From positions 1 through 18,181 of the forward strand of contig JAHHSR010000029.1 of assembly GCA_020025075.1 (NCBI GenBank): DNA of 18,181 bases, in the 5' to 3' direction. The notes under the pieces were generated by a model. The model was not told the DNA's origin and did no database searches. It saw nothing but the letters and a program-made list of their open reading frames with translations. Source of the stretch: Pectinatus sp. (GTDB lineage: Bacteria > Bacillota > Negativicutes > Selenomonadales > Selenomonadaceae). Both the position numbers and the translations under genes were made by a program. This document shows, one piece after another, positions 7,358-14,393 of the stretch; the stretch's first letter is position 1, and each line of letters begins with the position of its first letter.

Positions 7358-7573
7358 TTAACGATGCAAAAAGAGATTGAGAATTATTGTTAAGGCAATA
7401 CTGATGATAATTGACGAGGCAAAAGGAAAATAGATGCTAAAATTGCCGCTATGAAAAGAAAAATCACCGGGTAATTTGCCAAGCGGCAGATATTTGCTGA
7501 TAAGGCAGATGCAAGCGCCGCCAACGAAGAACAAAAGACCGGCCAGCATCATCATTTTTCCCCAGGCCTGCAT
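7358..7573 (-). CDS. DUF2905 family small membrane protein
   Basis: A 71-residue protein with two predicted membrane helices (about 8-26 and 48-69) flanking the conserved LPLGKLPGDFSFHSGNFSIYFP segment that marks DUF2905. The family has no established function; in many Firmicutes it lies next to Holliday-junction or queuosine genes. Here its ATG overlaps the gyrA stop as TGATG, so it is translationally coupled to gyrase subunit A and shares its terminator about 75 bp downstream. The pairing with gyrA may just be local gene order. Family assignment is by recognition of the motif; function is unknown. Confidence 0.82.
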   Translation of the reverse strand: MQAWGKMMMLAGLLFFVGGACICLISKYLPLGKLPGDFSFHSGNFSIYFPFASSIIISIALTIILNLFLHR

Positions 7574-10074
7574 CAGGCTTCACCGCTTATTTCGTCTTCG
7601 GACGTAAAGACGGCGAGTGCTGCTACCGAATCGGCTTCATCAGTCTTCATCATCTTGACGCCTTGCGTATTGCGTCCAATGGTCGATACTTCCGCGACCT
7701 TGGAGCGGATGACGATGCCTTCCGTGGTGATGAGCATGAACTCTTGGTTGTTGTCGACGACCTTTAAGCCGACGACTTCACCCGTCTTATCGGTGACCTT
7801 GACATTGATGAGTCCCTTGCCGCCACGCTTTTGGTCGCGGTATTCATCGCTTTCCGTGCGCTTGCCATAGCCGTTTTTGGTCACCGTGAGGACTTTGGCG
7901 CCCTCGCGCAAGTTGTCCATGCCGATGACGACGTCCTTGTCAGCGAGCTTAATGCCGCGCACGCCGCGCGCCGCGCGTCCCATCGAGCGCACATCGGCTT
8001 CATCGAAGGAAATGGCCATGCCCTTTTGCGTGCCGATGATGACCTGTCTGTTGCCGTCGGTGAGCTTGACGTCGATGAGGTCATCATTTTCGTCGAGCGA
8101 GATGGCGATGAGGCCCGTCTTTTTGCGTGCCGTATCGTACTGGATGAGTGGTGTCTTTTTGACGATGCCGTATCGCGTAGTCATGAAAAGGTAGCGGTCG
8201 GCGGCAAAGGCGCTGATGGGGATGACGGCCGTTATCTTTTCACCCTGCTCTAAAGGTAAAAGGTTGATGACGGCTGTTCCCTTGGCCGTGCGTCCCGATT
8301 CGGGGATGTCGTAGCCACGCAGCTGGTAGACGCGCCCTCTGTTCGTGAAAAAGAGGACGGTCTTATGCGTCGAGGTGATAATCATGTTTTCAACGAAATC
8401 ATCCTCTTTGGTGCCCATGCCCGTCACGCCGCGCCCGCCGCGCTTTTGTCGGCGGTAGGAATCGATGGGCTGGCGTTTGACATAGTTGTCGTGCGTGAGC
8501 GTGATGACGATATCCTCTTCCTCGATGAGGTCGGCAATGTCGATGTTCGAGGTGTCAATGGTAATTTCTGAGCGGCGGGCATCACCGAACTTTTGCTTGA
8601 CCGCGATTAGTTCCTGCTTTATGATGTCGAGGATTTTCTGTTCGTCCGCTAAGATGGCAGAAAGCTCGTCGATGAGGGCGAGGGTTTGGGTGTATTCTTG
8701 GTTGATTTTTTCTTGTTCAAGACCCGTGAGGCGCTGCAGTCGTAAGTCGAGTATCGACTGAGCCTGCTTGTCGCTCAAGGCGTAATTTTCTTCGAGCGAG
8801 GCCTTGGCAATATCGGACGTGCGCGAGCCCTTGATGGTGGCGATGACGGCATCGAGATTTTTCAGGGCGATTGTCAAGCCTTCTAAGATATGAGCGCGCA
8901 TCTTGGCCTTTTTGAGGTCGTAGGCCGTGTGGCGGCGCACCACTTCTTCTTGGTGCTTGATATAATAGCCGAGCATTTGCTTTAAGGTCAAAATCTGCGG
9001 CTTGCCATCGACCAGGGCGAGCATGATGGCACCGAAAGTTTCCTGCAGCTGTGTATGCTGGAAGAGCTTGTTGAGCGTGATATCGGGATTTACATCGCGG
9101 CGCAGCTCAATTGCAATGCGCATGCCGGTGCGGTCAGACTCGTCGTTTAGGGCAGTGATGCCCTCGATTACCTTATCGCGCACGAGCTGGGCAATTTTTT
9201 CAACGAGATGGGCCTTGTTGACCTGGTAAGGGAGTTCCGTGACGACAATGCGCGTCTTTCCCTTATCCATTTCTTCAAAATGCGTCTTAGCACGCATTTT
9301 TATTGCGCCACGTCCCGTAGAGTAGGCTTTTAAGATGCCTTCCGTGCCCATGATGAGACCGCCGGTGGGAAAGTCGGGGCCTTTTATTGCCCGCATGAGT
9401 TCCGGCAGCTCGACATTGGGATTGTCAATCATCATGAGGATACCATCGATGACTTCATTTAGGTTGTGGGGCGGGATATTCGTAGCCATGCCGACCGCGA
9501 TGCCCGCAGAGCCGTTGACGAGCAGGTTGGGCATTTTAGAGGGAAGAACGGTCGGTTCTTTTAATGATTCATCGTAATTGGGCATGAAATCGACGGTCTC
9601 TTTTTCGATGTCCGAGAGCATGATTTCGGCAATTTTGGACATGCGCACTTCCGTATAACGCATAGCAGCCGGTGAGTCCCCGTCTATTGAGCCAAAGTTG
9701 CCATGCCCGTCGGCGAGCATATAGCGGTAAGAGAAATCCTGCGCCATGCGCACGATTGTGTCATAAACGGAGGTATCGCCGTGCGGATGATATTTACCGA
9801 GCACTTCCCCGACGATGCGCGCCGATTTTTTATAGGGCTTATTCGAGGCCATGCCCGCTTCTTGCATGGCATAAAGGATGCGGCGATGAACCGGCTTTAA
9901 GCCATCGCGGACATCGGGCAGAGCGCGCATGACGATAACGCTCATGGCATAATCTATATAGGAATTTTTCATTTCGCTTTCCAATTTTACAGGGATGACT
10001 TTCCCGAGATTGGCAAGCTGCGTGTTTGTGGGATGCATTGCATCACCGTTGTCGAATTGATTGTCGTCGGCCAA
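7573..10074 (-). CDS. gyrA: DNA gyrase subunit A
   Basis: GyrA is the DNA-breaking and rejoining subunit of gyrase (A2B2), which introduces negative supercoils using ATP bound by GyrB. The 833-residue protein contains the winged-helix/tower domain with the catalytic tyrosine in AAMRYTE (about residue 140) and the quinolone region GKYHPHGDTSVYDTIVRMAQ. There the residue matching E. coli Ser83 is Thr and Asp87 is kept; this may be the natural state. The C-terminal beta-pinwheel carries the GyrA box QKRGGRG (about 543-549) and a second box-like QKRGGKG about 205 residues later. The longest frame begins with a GTG at 10083 that is part of its own GAGGTG; the TTG at 10074 lies 8 nt after GAGG, so I prefer it. 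An ATG at 10038 is a third option. gyrB is not in the window. Confidence 0.96.
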   Translation of the reverse strand: MADDNQFDNGDAMHPTNTQLANLGKVIPVKLESEMKNSYIDYAMSVIVMRALPDVRDGLKPVHRRILYAMQEAGMASNKPYKKSARIVGEVLGKYHPHGDTSVYDTIVRMAQDFSYRYMLADGHGNFGSIDGDSPAAMRYTEVRMSKIAEIMLSDIEKETVDFMPNYDESLKEPTVLPSKMPNLLVNGSAGIAVGMATNIPPHNLNEVIDGILMMIDNPNVELPELMRAIKGPDFPTGGLIMGTEGILKAYSTGRGAIKMRAKTHFEEMDKGKTRIVVTELPYQVNKAHLVEKIAQLVRDKVIEGITALNDESDRTGMRIAIELRRDVNPDITLNKLFQHTQLQETFGAIMLALVDGKPQILTLKQMLGYYIKHQEEVVRRHTAYDLKKAKMRAHILEGLTIALKNLDAVIATIKGSRTSDIAKASLEENYALSDKQAQSILDLRLQRLTGLEQEKINQEYTQTLALIDELSAILADEQKILDIIKQELIAVKQKFGDARRSEITIDTSNIDIADLIEEEDIVITLTHDNYVKRQPIDSYRRQKRGGRGVTGMGTKEDDFVENMIITSTHKTVLFFTNRGRVYQLRGYDIPESGRTAKGTAVINLLPLEQGEKITAVIPISAFAADRYLFMTTRYGIVKKTPLIQYDTARKKTGLIAISLDENDDLIDVKLTDGNRQVIIGTQKGMAISFDEADVRSMGRAARGVRGIKLADKDVVIGMDNLREGAKVLTVTKNGYGKRTESDEYRDQKRGGKGLINVKVTDKTGEVVGLKVVDNNQEFMLITTEGIVIRSKVAEVSTIGRNTQGVKMMKTDEADSVAALAVFTSEDEISGEA

Positions 10075-10131
10075 ATTTTTCACCTCAAATTAAACAGTGG
10101 CAAGATAATTCAAACATAGTTATATTATTAT

Positions 10132-10161
10132 ATTTTATCATTTTTATGAAAAAAAGTCCAA
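10132..10161 (-). promoter_or_regulatory. Predicted promoter of gyrA
   Basis: Minus strand: -35 TTGGAC (10156-10161), 18-bp spacer, -10 TAAAAT (10132-10137). A TATAAT at 10127-10132 overlaps but is 23 bp from this -35. The region is very A+T-rich, so the exact choice is uncertain. Confidence 0.45.
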
Positions 10162-10166
10162 CATCG

Positions 10167-10184
10167 TGTTCAGAATACCGAACA
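10167..10184. promoter_or_regulatory. Dyad between the divergent gyrA and cbiM promoters
   Basis: TGTTC (10167-10171) and GAACA (10180-10184) form an inverted repeat around an 8-bp centre, with an extra G/C pair inside. It lies immediately upstream of the predicted gyrA -35 and about 35 bp upstream of the cbiM -35. The half-site order is opposite to the Gram-positive LexA box (GAAC then GTTC), so I do not call it a LexA site. Confidence 0.4.
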
Positions 10185-10202
10185 GAAAAAGGCGTTGTTG
10201 CA

Positions 10203-10218
10203 TATCCCCTAGAGGGGC
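10203..10218 (+). promoter_or_regulatory. C-tract/G-tract operator-like dyad upstream of cbiM
   Basis: TATCCCCTAGAGGGGC: four C and four G around TAGA, ending directly before the -35 of the cobalt/nickel transporter promoter. CsoR/RcnR-family metal sensors bind sites of C-tract/G-tract type flanked by AT. The position and the metal-transport target fit such a sensor, but none is encoded in the window, so this is a motif-based suggestion. Confidence 0.4.
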
Positions 10219-10247
10219 TTAAAAGCATAAAAGTGAAGTGCTATAAT
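10219..10247 (+). promoter_or_regulatory. Predicted promoter of cbiMQO
   Basis: -35 TTAAAA (10219-10224), 17-bp spacer, consensus -10 TATAAT (10242-10247). A start near 10254 gives a leader of only about 20 nt, which leaves no room for a cobalamin or NiCo riboswitch. Next comes the strong site AAGGAGGAG (10261-10269) before the ATG at 10275. Confidence 0.65.
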
Positions 10248-10274
10248 AGCGACGAATATAAAGGAGGAGTCAAA

Positions 10275-11261
10275 ATGCATATCCCAGACAATTATCTGAG
10301 TCCGGCTACTTGCGGCGTCTTTGCAGCTATTATGGCGCCTGTTTGGTATGCGAGCGTAAAAAAGGTAAAAAAGGAGATTCCCAAGGAAAAAATACCTTTT
10401 ATTGGCATTGGCGCAGCTTTTGCCTTTTTGCTCATGATGTTCAATGTTCCCGTGCCGGGCGGCACGACGGCGCATGCCATCGGCGGCACGCTTATTGCAA
10501 TACTGCTGGGGCCTTACGCAGCTTGCGTGGCCGTGAGCGTCGCGCTCTTAATTCAGGCCGTAGTTTTTGGTGACGGCGGCATTTTAGCCTATGGGGCAAA
10601 CTGCTTTAATATGGCTTTTGTATTGCCGTTTACCGGTTATTATATCTATGTATTATTAAGGCATAAATGGAATGAAAAAGCAGCCATTTTAATTGGTTCT
10701 TATATCGGCATAAATATTGCGGCCTTTTGCGCGGCCGTAGAATTTGGCGTGCAGCCGCTTTTATATAGCGATGCAGCAGGCCACGCCCTTTATTGCCCGT
10801 ATCCGCTTTGGGTATCTATACCCGCTATGTGCTTACCTCACCTTCTCGTCATTGGCTTTGTCGAAGCCTTTTTCACCTTGGCAATTTATTCTTTTATTGC
10901 CCAAACATCGCCGGGACTCGTGCAAGATAGCGGCAAGGTATCTTTAAACCCGATTTTCGGCTTTATCATTGCCCTTATTTTGCTCTCCCCGCTTGGCCTT
11001 TTGGCCGATGGAACTGCTTGGGGGGAATGGGGCGCAGATGAGATTGCGCAGGAATCATCTTTTGGTTCAGCGCTCGGCTATGTCCCCGCTAAGCTTTTGC
11101 ACGGCTTTTCCTATCATGCAGTTTGCGCTGACTACACGATACCGGGCCTTTCCGATGTAGTAGGCTATATCATCTCAGGCGTGATTGGCGCAGCATTGCT
11201 GATTATCATCTTTAAGATTGCCGGCTCTCTTTCTCAAAAGGGCAGCAATAGAACAGCTTAA
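10275..11261 (+). CDS. cbiM: Cobalt/nickel ECF transporter substrate-binding membrane component CbiM (extended form)
   Basis: CbiM/NikM is the S-component that binds Co2+ or Ni2+ in the membrane and delivers it through the CbiQ-CbiO energy module. The 328-residue protein begins MHIPDNYLSP; the N-terminal Met1-His2 and His67 (GGTTAHAIGG) match the metal site known for NikM/CbiM, where the processed N-terminus itself is a ligand. About seven hydrophobic helices cover 10-225. A C-terminal extension (about 240-328), with SPLGLLADGTAWGEWGADE and a last membrane helix, replaces the separate small CbiN/NikN subunit, which is absent here. The start is set by the AAGGAGGAG site and the conserved N-terminus; the frame is open further upstream but unsupported. 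It is first of a three-gene operon. Whether the metal is cobalt or nickel cannot be told from sequence alone. Confidence 0.9.
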   Translation: MHIPDNYLSPATCGVFAAIMAPVWYASVKKVKKEIPKEKIPFIGIGAAFAFLLMMFNVPVPGGTTAHAIGGTLIAILLGPYAACVAVSVALLIQAVVFGDGGILAYGANCFNMAFVLPFTGYYIYVLLRHKWNEKAAILIGSYIGINIAAFCAAVEFGVQPLLYSDAAGHALYCPYPLWVSIPAMCLPHLLVIGFVEAFFTLAIYSFIAQTSPGLVQDSGKVSLNPIFGFIIALILLSPLGLLADGTAWGEWGADEIAQESSFGSALGYVPAKLLHGFSYHAVCADYTIPGLSDVVGYIISGVIGAALLIIIFKIAGSLSQKGSNRTA

Positions 11262-11263
11262 AT

Positions 11264-12067
11264 ATGGAGAAAAAATTTCCTGCTTGGCTTAAAAAAGAGG
11301 AAAACTATGCGCCGCCTAAAGGGCAGGAGCGCTTTATCGAAAAAAGCATTTTGAGCCTTTTGACACGCCTGAACACCTTTCGCTCCCAATATAAAAACGA
11401 AACGCCGCTTTTTTTTGGCGTTTCGTTTTTATTGCTTTATGAAATTTTTACCATCTTGCTCATCTCATTAGCGCAGCATGTCTTTTTCCCGGCAGCCATT
11501 TTGGCTTTGCAGCTTTGCCTTTTATGCCTAGTAAATGGCAACAAAATTTTAGCAATCTTAAAGCCGCCATTTTATGCGGCGGCCTTTACCTTTTTTATTG
11601 TCCTGCCAGCACTTTTGCAGCAGGGCGGACATGGACTACTTTTGCCCTTTAAGGTTTTTGTGACGGTGCTGGGTGTGACGCTTTTTTCGCATTATGTGCC
11701 CTTTTATCGCGTCACGCGGGCGCTGGGAAGGCTCAAGATGCCGCCGGTGTTTATTCTGGTCTTTGACCTAACTATAAGCTATATAGGACTTTTAGGGGCG
11801 GCGGCGCTTGAGCTCTTGATTGCGCTTAAATTGCGCTCTTTAGGAAATGGAAGCAGAAAATATAAAAGCACGGGCGGTATTTTGGGCACGACCTTTTTAA
11901 AGGCGCATGAATATGGGCAGCAGACTTATGAAGCTATGCTTTGCCGCGGCTTTTCTGGCCAGTATCGCCATGCAGAAAAGTATCGCTTTGCCAAAAGGCA
12001 GCTTATAGAGGCACTCATTTTTGCCTTGACTTTTTTGCTGTTTTTATATTTGGAGGGAATGATGTGA
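11264..12067 (+). CDS. cbiQ: ECF transporter transmembrane (T) component CbiQ
   Basis: CbiQ/EcfT is the scaffold that couples ATP hydrolysis by CbiO to movement of CbiM. The 267-residue protein has membrane helices between about 48 and 145, another hydrophobic stretch near 163-188, and a last helix at about 247-264. The two coupling-helix motifs of the family are visible as ALKLRSLG (about 187-194) and EAMLCRGF (223-230), the latter a good match to the Ala-Arg-Gly type signature. The ATG is 2 bp after the cbiM stop, and the stop overlaps the cbiO start as GTGA. The coding sequence contains a long terminator-like inverted repeat at 11391-11432, corresponding to about residues 43-56. Family assignment is secure from motifs and context. 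Confidence 0.88.
   Translation: MEKKFPAWLKKEENYAPPKGQERFIEKSILSLLTRLNTFRSQYKNETPLFFGVSFLLLYEIFTILLISLAQHVFFPAAILALQLCLLCLVNGNKILAILKPPFYAAAFTFFIVLPALLQQGGHGLLLPFKVFVTVLGVTLFSHYVPFYRVTRALGRLKMPPVFILVFDLTISYIGLLGAAALELLIALKLRSLGNGSRKYKSTGGILGTTFLKAHEYGQQTYEAMLCRGFSGQYRHAEKYRFAKRQLIEALIFALTFLLFLYLEGMM
11391..11432 (+). other. Terminator-like inverted repeat inside cbiQ
   Basis: Arms of 16 bp (11391-11406, ATAAAAACGAAACGCC, and 11417-11432) are perfect reverse complements around the 10-nt loop GCTTTTTTTT. The stem has a GC-containing inner half and an A-tract facing a T-tract, the layout of an intrinsic terminator, readable on either strand. It lies about 130 bp into the cbiQ frame. Confidence 0.8.
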
Positions 12068-12729
12068 GTGAGGCTTTGTTCGAGCTAAAGGATATTGATT
12101 ATTTTTATGAGACGGGCAATATGGCCTTAAAGGGTTTTTGCCTGAGCGTCAAAAAGGGGGAGAGCGTGCTTTTAAGCGGTCCTAATGGGTGCGGTAAGTC
12201 GACGCTCTTTCGCCTTTTAAACGGCCTTATTTTTGCCGCGCGCGGCACGTATTATTTTGCCGGCGATTTAATTTGCCAGAAAGCTTTGCAGAATGTAAAA
12301 TTCAGCAAGGCTTTTCACCAAAAGATTGGCTATGCCTTCCAAAATTCAGATACGCAGCTATTCAATCCTACTGTATATGATGAAATTGCCTTTGCACCGC
12401 GCCAGATGGATATGCTGGAAAGCGAGGTCAAAGAGCGCGTCGAGGGCCTTATCGACTATATGGGTCTTGGTGCTTTAGTGCGGCGTGCGCCTTACCATTT
12501 AAGTGGCGGCGAGAAAAAAAAGGTGGCCATTGCCTCTGTTTTGGCACAAAACCCGCAGGTTCTCATCTTGGACGAGCCTTTTAACGGCCTTGATGAAGAT
12601 TCGTCCCAATGGCTTTGCGATTTTATCGGCGATTTTTCCGCTGCCGGCAAGACGCTTTTATTGGCAGCGCATGGCAAAGAAGCGTCTAACCTTTGCAGCC
12701 GCACGGTAAAAATGCAGCCGCCAAAATAA
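12064..12729 (+). CDS. cbiO: Cobalt/nickel ECF transporter ATPase CbiO
   Basis: CbiO is the cytoplasmic ABC ATPase of the transporter. The 221-residue protein carries every ABC motif: Walker A GPNGCGKST (39-47), Q-loop YAFQNSDTQLF (Gln93), signature LSGGEKKKVAIA (146-157), Walker B VLILDEPF (167-173) and the switch His203 (LLLAAHG). The start is the GTG at 12064, with GGAGGGAA just upstream and the GTGA overlap with the cbiQ stop; the frame is open further upstream, but that region lies inside cbiQ. At 221 residues it is shorter than the usual 270 or so, ending soon after the H-loop, so the C-terminal extension common in EcfA proteins is missing; the core is complete. A hairpin terminator follows 10 bp after the stop, closing the operon. 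Confidence 0.92.
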   Translation: MSEALFELKDIDYFYETGNMALKGFCLSVKKGESVLLSGPNGCGKSTLFRLLNGLIFAARGTYYFAGDLICQKALQNVKFSKAFHQKIGYAFQNSDTQLFNPTVYDEIAFAPRQMDMLESEVKERVEGLIDYMGLGALVRRAPYHLSGGEKKKVAIASVLAQNPQVLILDEPFNGLDEDSSQWLCDFIGDFSAAGKTLLLAAHGKEASNLCSRTVKMQPPK

Positions 12730-12738
12730 TAATTTGTT

Positions 12739-12770
12739 TAAGGTGATGGCAGTGCATCGCCTTATTTTTT
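12739..12770 (+). terminator. Rho-independent terminator of cbiMQO
   Basis: A 10-bp stem (TAAGGTGATG 12739-12748 with 12755-12764, one G-U pair) around GCAGTG is followed by six T. It begins 10 bp after the cbiO stop. Confidence 0.88.
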
Positions 12771-12779
12771 ACAAAAATT

Positions 12780-12815
12780 AGGTAAAAGCCCACGAATTAT
12801 TCGTGGGCTTTACCT
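12780..12815 (-). terminator. Terminator of the mrp-phosphopantetheinyl transferase operon
   Basis: A strong hairpin (arms 12780-12796 and 12800-12815, 16 pairs with one bulged A, loop TTA). On the minus strand it is followed by AATTTTTG. The stop codon of the transferase gene lies within the stem. It can fold on either strand, so it may also back up the cbi terminator against convergent read-through. Confidence 0.8.
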
Positions 12816-13454
12816 TAAATCGCGCAGCGTCATGATGGATAAAAGCGGTTTTTTTAGCAGCTTTTCACTGCTGCAAAGGGCAAGATAATATGAAGAAAGG
12901 GAATATTCGTAAAAATAAAAGGGCAGCCTTATTCCCTGCGCAATGGCCAGTGCTTTTTTCTTCGTGCATCTTATCTGGCAACTGGAAAAGCCGTGCGCAA
13001 TGCCTAGACCGGTCGCCTTGCACTGCGCTTCCTTTAAGGTCCAGAGACGACAAAAGGCAATATCTTTGTCAGTGCCATTTGCAAGATAGTCTATTTCTTC
13101 CTTTTGAAAAAACCGCGCGGCGACTTTTTCGCGGCAGAGGACAATCTTTTGCACATCGAGTCCGAGCGGGCAATCGCCAAGGGCAAAGGCGGTAAGATTT
13201 CCCGAGTGGGAAAGGCTAAAATCTGGGCCACCTTCGACAAAAGGCTTACCCCAAGGCCCATTTTTTATCTGGCGCTCGCCGAGAAAATGTTTTATCAAAA
13301 GTCCGGTGGCGAGGCGCTGCGCTTTTTCTTTTTTGTTTTTTGCGCGCAAGATGCCTTCTTGTCGTTTTTTTTCTATCTGCGGCAGATAAAAAGAGAGCGC
13401 CGCTTCGTCTAAAAGCGGCGCACTATCAAATACAAAAATATTCGCATTAGGCAT
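12810..13454 (-). CDS. Sfp-type 4'-phosphopantetheinyl transferase superfamily protein
   Basis: These enzymes move the phosphopantetheine arm of coenzyme A onto a serine of acyl- or peptidyl-carrier proteins. The 214-residue product has the family order: GKPFV (69-73), SLSHSGN (80-86), GLDVQ (98-102) and LWTLKEAQCKATGLG (137-151) with the WxxKEA motif. Metal-binding Asp100 and Glu142 are kept, but the usual Glu of the GxDxE motif is Gln102. That residue varies in the family, so activity is still plausible. Length is near that of Sfp. The start is the ATG at 13454, overlapping the mrp stop by 8 nt (ATGCCTAA); it has little Shine-Dalgarno of its own, suggesting translation coupled to mrp. Whether it serves fatty-acid ACP or a secondary-metabolite carrier is unknown, as no NRPS/PKS gene is nearby. 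Confidence 0.83.
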   Translation of the reverse strand: MPNANIFVFDSAPLLDEAALSFYLPQIEKKRQEGILRAKNKKEKAQRLATGLLIKHFLGERQIKNGPWGKPFVEGGPDFSLSHSGNLTAFALGDCPLGLDVQKIVLCREKVAARFFQKEEIDYLANGTDKDIAFCRLWTLKEAQCKATGLGIAHGFSSCQIRCTKKKALAIAQGIRLPFYFYEYSLSSYYLALCSSEKLLKKPLLSIMTLRDLR

Positions 13455-14274
13455 TTTGCTCGATATAGGCGGCGAGCAAATTGAGGTCATCATTGGTAAA
13501 CGATTCGATGCCTTCCTTGTCGCATTTTGCTGCCAGGGCGGGGTCAAGCGGCAACTTGGCAATTTCGTGGATATTATAAAAGCCGGCGATAGAATCGACA
13601 TTGCTTTCGCCGAAGATATTGTGCTTTTTACCGCAGTCAGGGCACTTGAAGTAGGACATGTTTTCGACGATGCCCATAATCGGCTTATTCATCATGGCGG
13701 CCATTTTGACGGCTTTTTCAACAATCATCGAAACGAGGTCTTGCGGCGAGGTTACGATGACGATGCCGTCAATGGGTAGCGATTGGAAGACTGTCAGCGG
13801 AACATCACCCGTTCCGGGCGGCATATCGACGAACATGTAGTCAATATCGCCCCATTCAACGTCGTTCCAGAACTGCTTGACGACGCCGCTGATGATGGGG
13901 CCGCGCCAGACGACGGGGTCGGTATCGTTTTCAAGCAGCAAGTTGACGGACATGAGCTTGATGCCGGTCTTGGTTTCGACGGGCATGATGGCGCCTTCCT
14001 TATTGGCACCGGCTTTTGACGTGATGCCGAAGCATTTGGGAATGGAAGGTCCCGTAATGTCGGCATCAAGAACGCCGACGTTAAAGCCGCGGCGGCGCAT
14101 AATGACCGAGAGCATTGAGGTGACGAGGCTCTTGCCGACGCCACCTTTGCCGCTGACGACGGCAATCATTTTTTTGACGTGGGAATTGGGATTCCCCTTT
14201 TCTATTGGAATTTGTTCGCGTTCACCGCAGCTGGAAGAGCAGCTGCCGCAATCGTGTGAGCAATCTTCTGCCAT
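13447..14274 (-). CDS. mrp: Mrp/NBP35-family iron-sulfur carrier ATPase
   Basis: Mrp (ApbC/NBP35) proteins are P-loop ATPases that bind a labile 4Fe-4S cluster as dimers and pass it to target proteins in the cytoplasm. The 275-residue protein has the P-loop SGKGGVGKS (41-49), LDADITGPSIPK, MPPGTGDVPLT and a C-terminal CPDC (211-214) whose cysteines hold the bridging cluster. A second cysteine group sits at the N-terminus: Cys5, 9, 12 and 16. This resembles in position, though not in spacing, the extra cluster site of NBP35-type proteins, and replaces the DUF59 domain of many bacterial Mrp proteins. The ATG at 14274 has AAAGGAA about 10 nt upstream. A promoter is predicted at 14351-14379. The gene is first in an operon with the phosphopantetheinyl transferase. 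Confidence 0.9.
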   Translation of the reverse strand: MAEDCSHDCGSCSSSCGEREQIPIEKGNPNSHVKKMIAVVSGKGGVGKSLVTSMLSVIMRRRGFNVGVLDADITGPSIPKCFGITSKAGANKEGAIMPVETKTGIKLMSVNLLLENDTDPVVWRGPIISGVVKQFWNDVEWGDIDYMFVDMPPGTGDVPLTVFQSLPIDGIVIVTSPQDLVSMIVEKAVKMAAMMNKPIMGIVENMSYFKCPDCGKKHNIFGESNVDSIAGFYNIHEIAKLPLDPALAAKCDKEGIESFTNDDLNLLAAYIEQNA

Positions 14275-14350
14275 TTATCTTCATTCCTTTCAATATTAAG
14301 GCATTTCTTTTGTAATTGCAGCCATGACCTGCTAGACAGGCTACCCTTAT

Positions 14351-14379
14351 AGTATATAGCAAAAGCGACAGGCAGACAA
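14351..14379 (-). promoter_or_regulatory. Predicted promoter of mrp
   Basis: Minus strand: -35 TTGTCT (14374-14379), 17-bp spacer, -10 TATACT (14351-14356). It lies in the 119-bp gap between mtnA and mrp and would give a leader of about 70 nt. I see no convincing terminator for mtnA in the same gap. Confidence 0.6.
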
Positions 14380-14393
14380 GTTGCCGCCTTTAT

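Noticed and set aside
7831..8253. 140-codon frame antisense to gyrA
   Set aside because: It is a shadow of a strongly conserved gyrA C-terminal domain with no independent support.
10167..10184. LexA (SOS) box near gyrA
   Set aside because: The half-sites are in the opposite order to the Gram-positive box (GAAC-N4-GTTC) and the spacing differs.
10026..10274. Longer CbiM reading frame
   Set aside because: It runs through the promoter region; the conserved MHIPDNYLSP start with AAGGAGGAG upstream is decisive.
10084..10274. Cobalamin or NiCo riboswitch upstream of cbiM
   Set aside because: The predicted leader is only about 20 nt and no B12-box or NiCo four-way junction pattern was seen in the 200-bp gap.
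11941..12063. Upstream extension of CbiO
   Set aside because: It lies entirely within the cbiQ coding sequence; the GTG at 12064 has a ribosome binding site and a normal N-terminus.
13455..13601. Upstream extension of the phosphopantetheinyl transferase
   Set aside because: It overlaps the mrp C-terminus in another frame and encodes nothing family-like; the ATG at 13454 gives a standard overlap and length.
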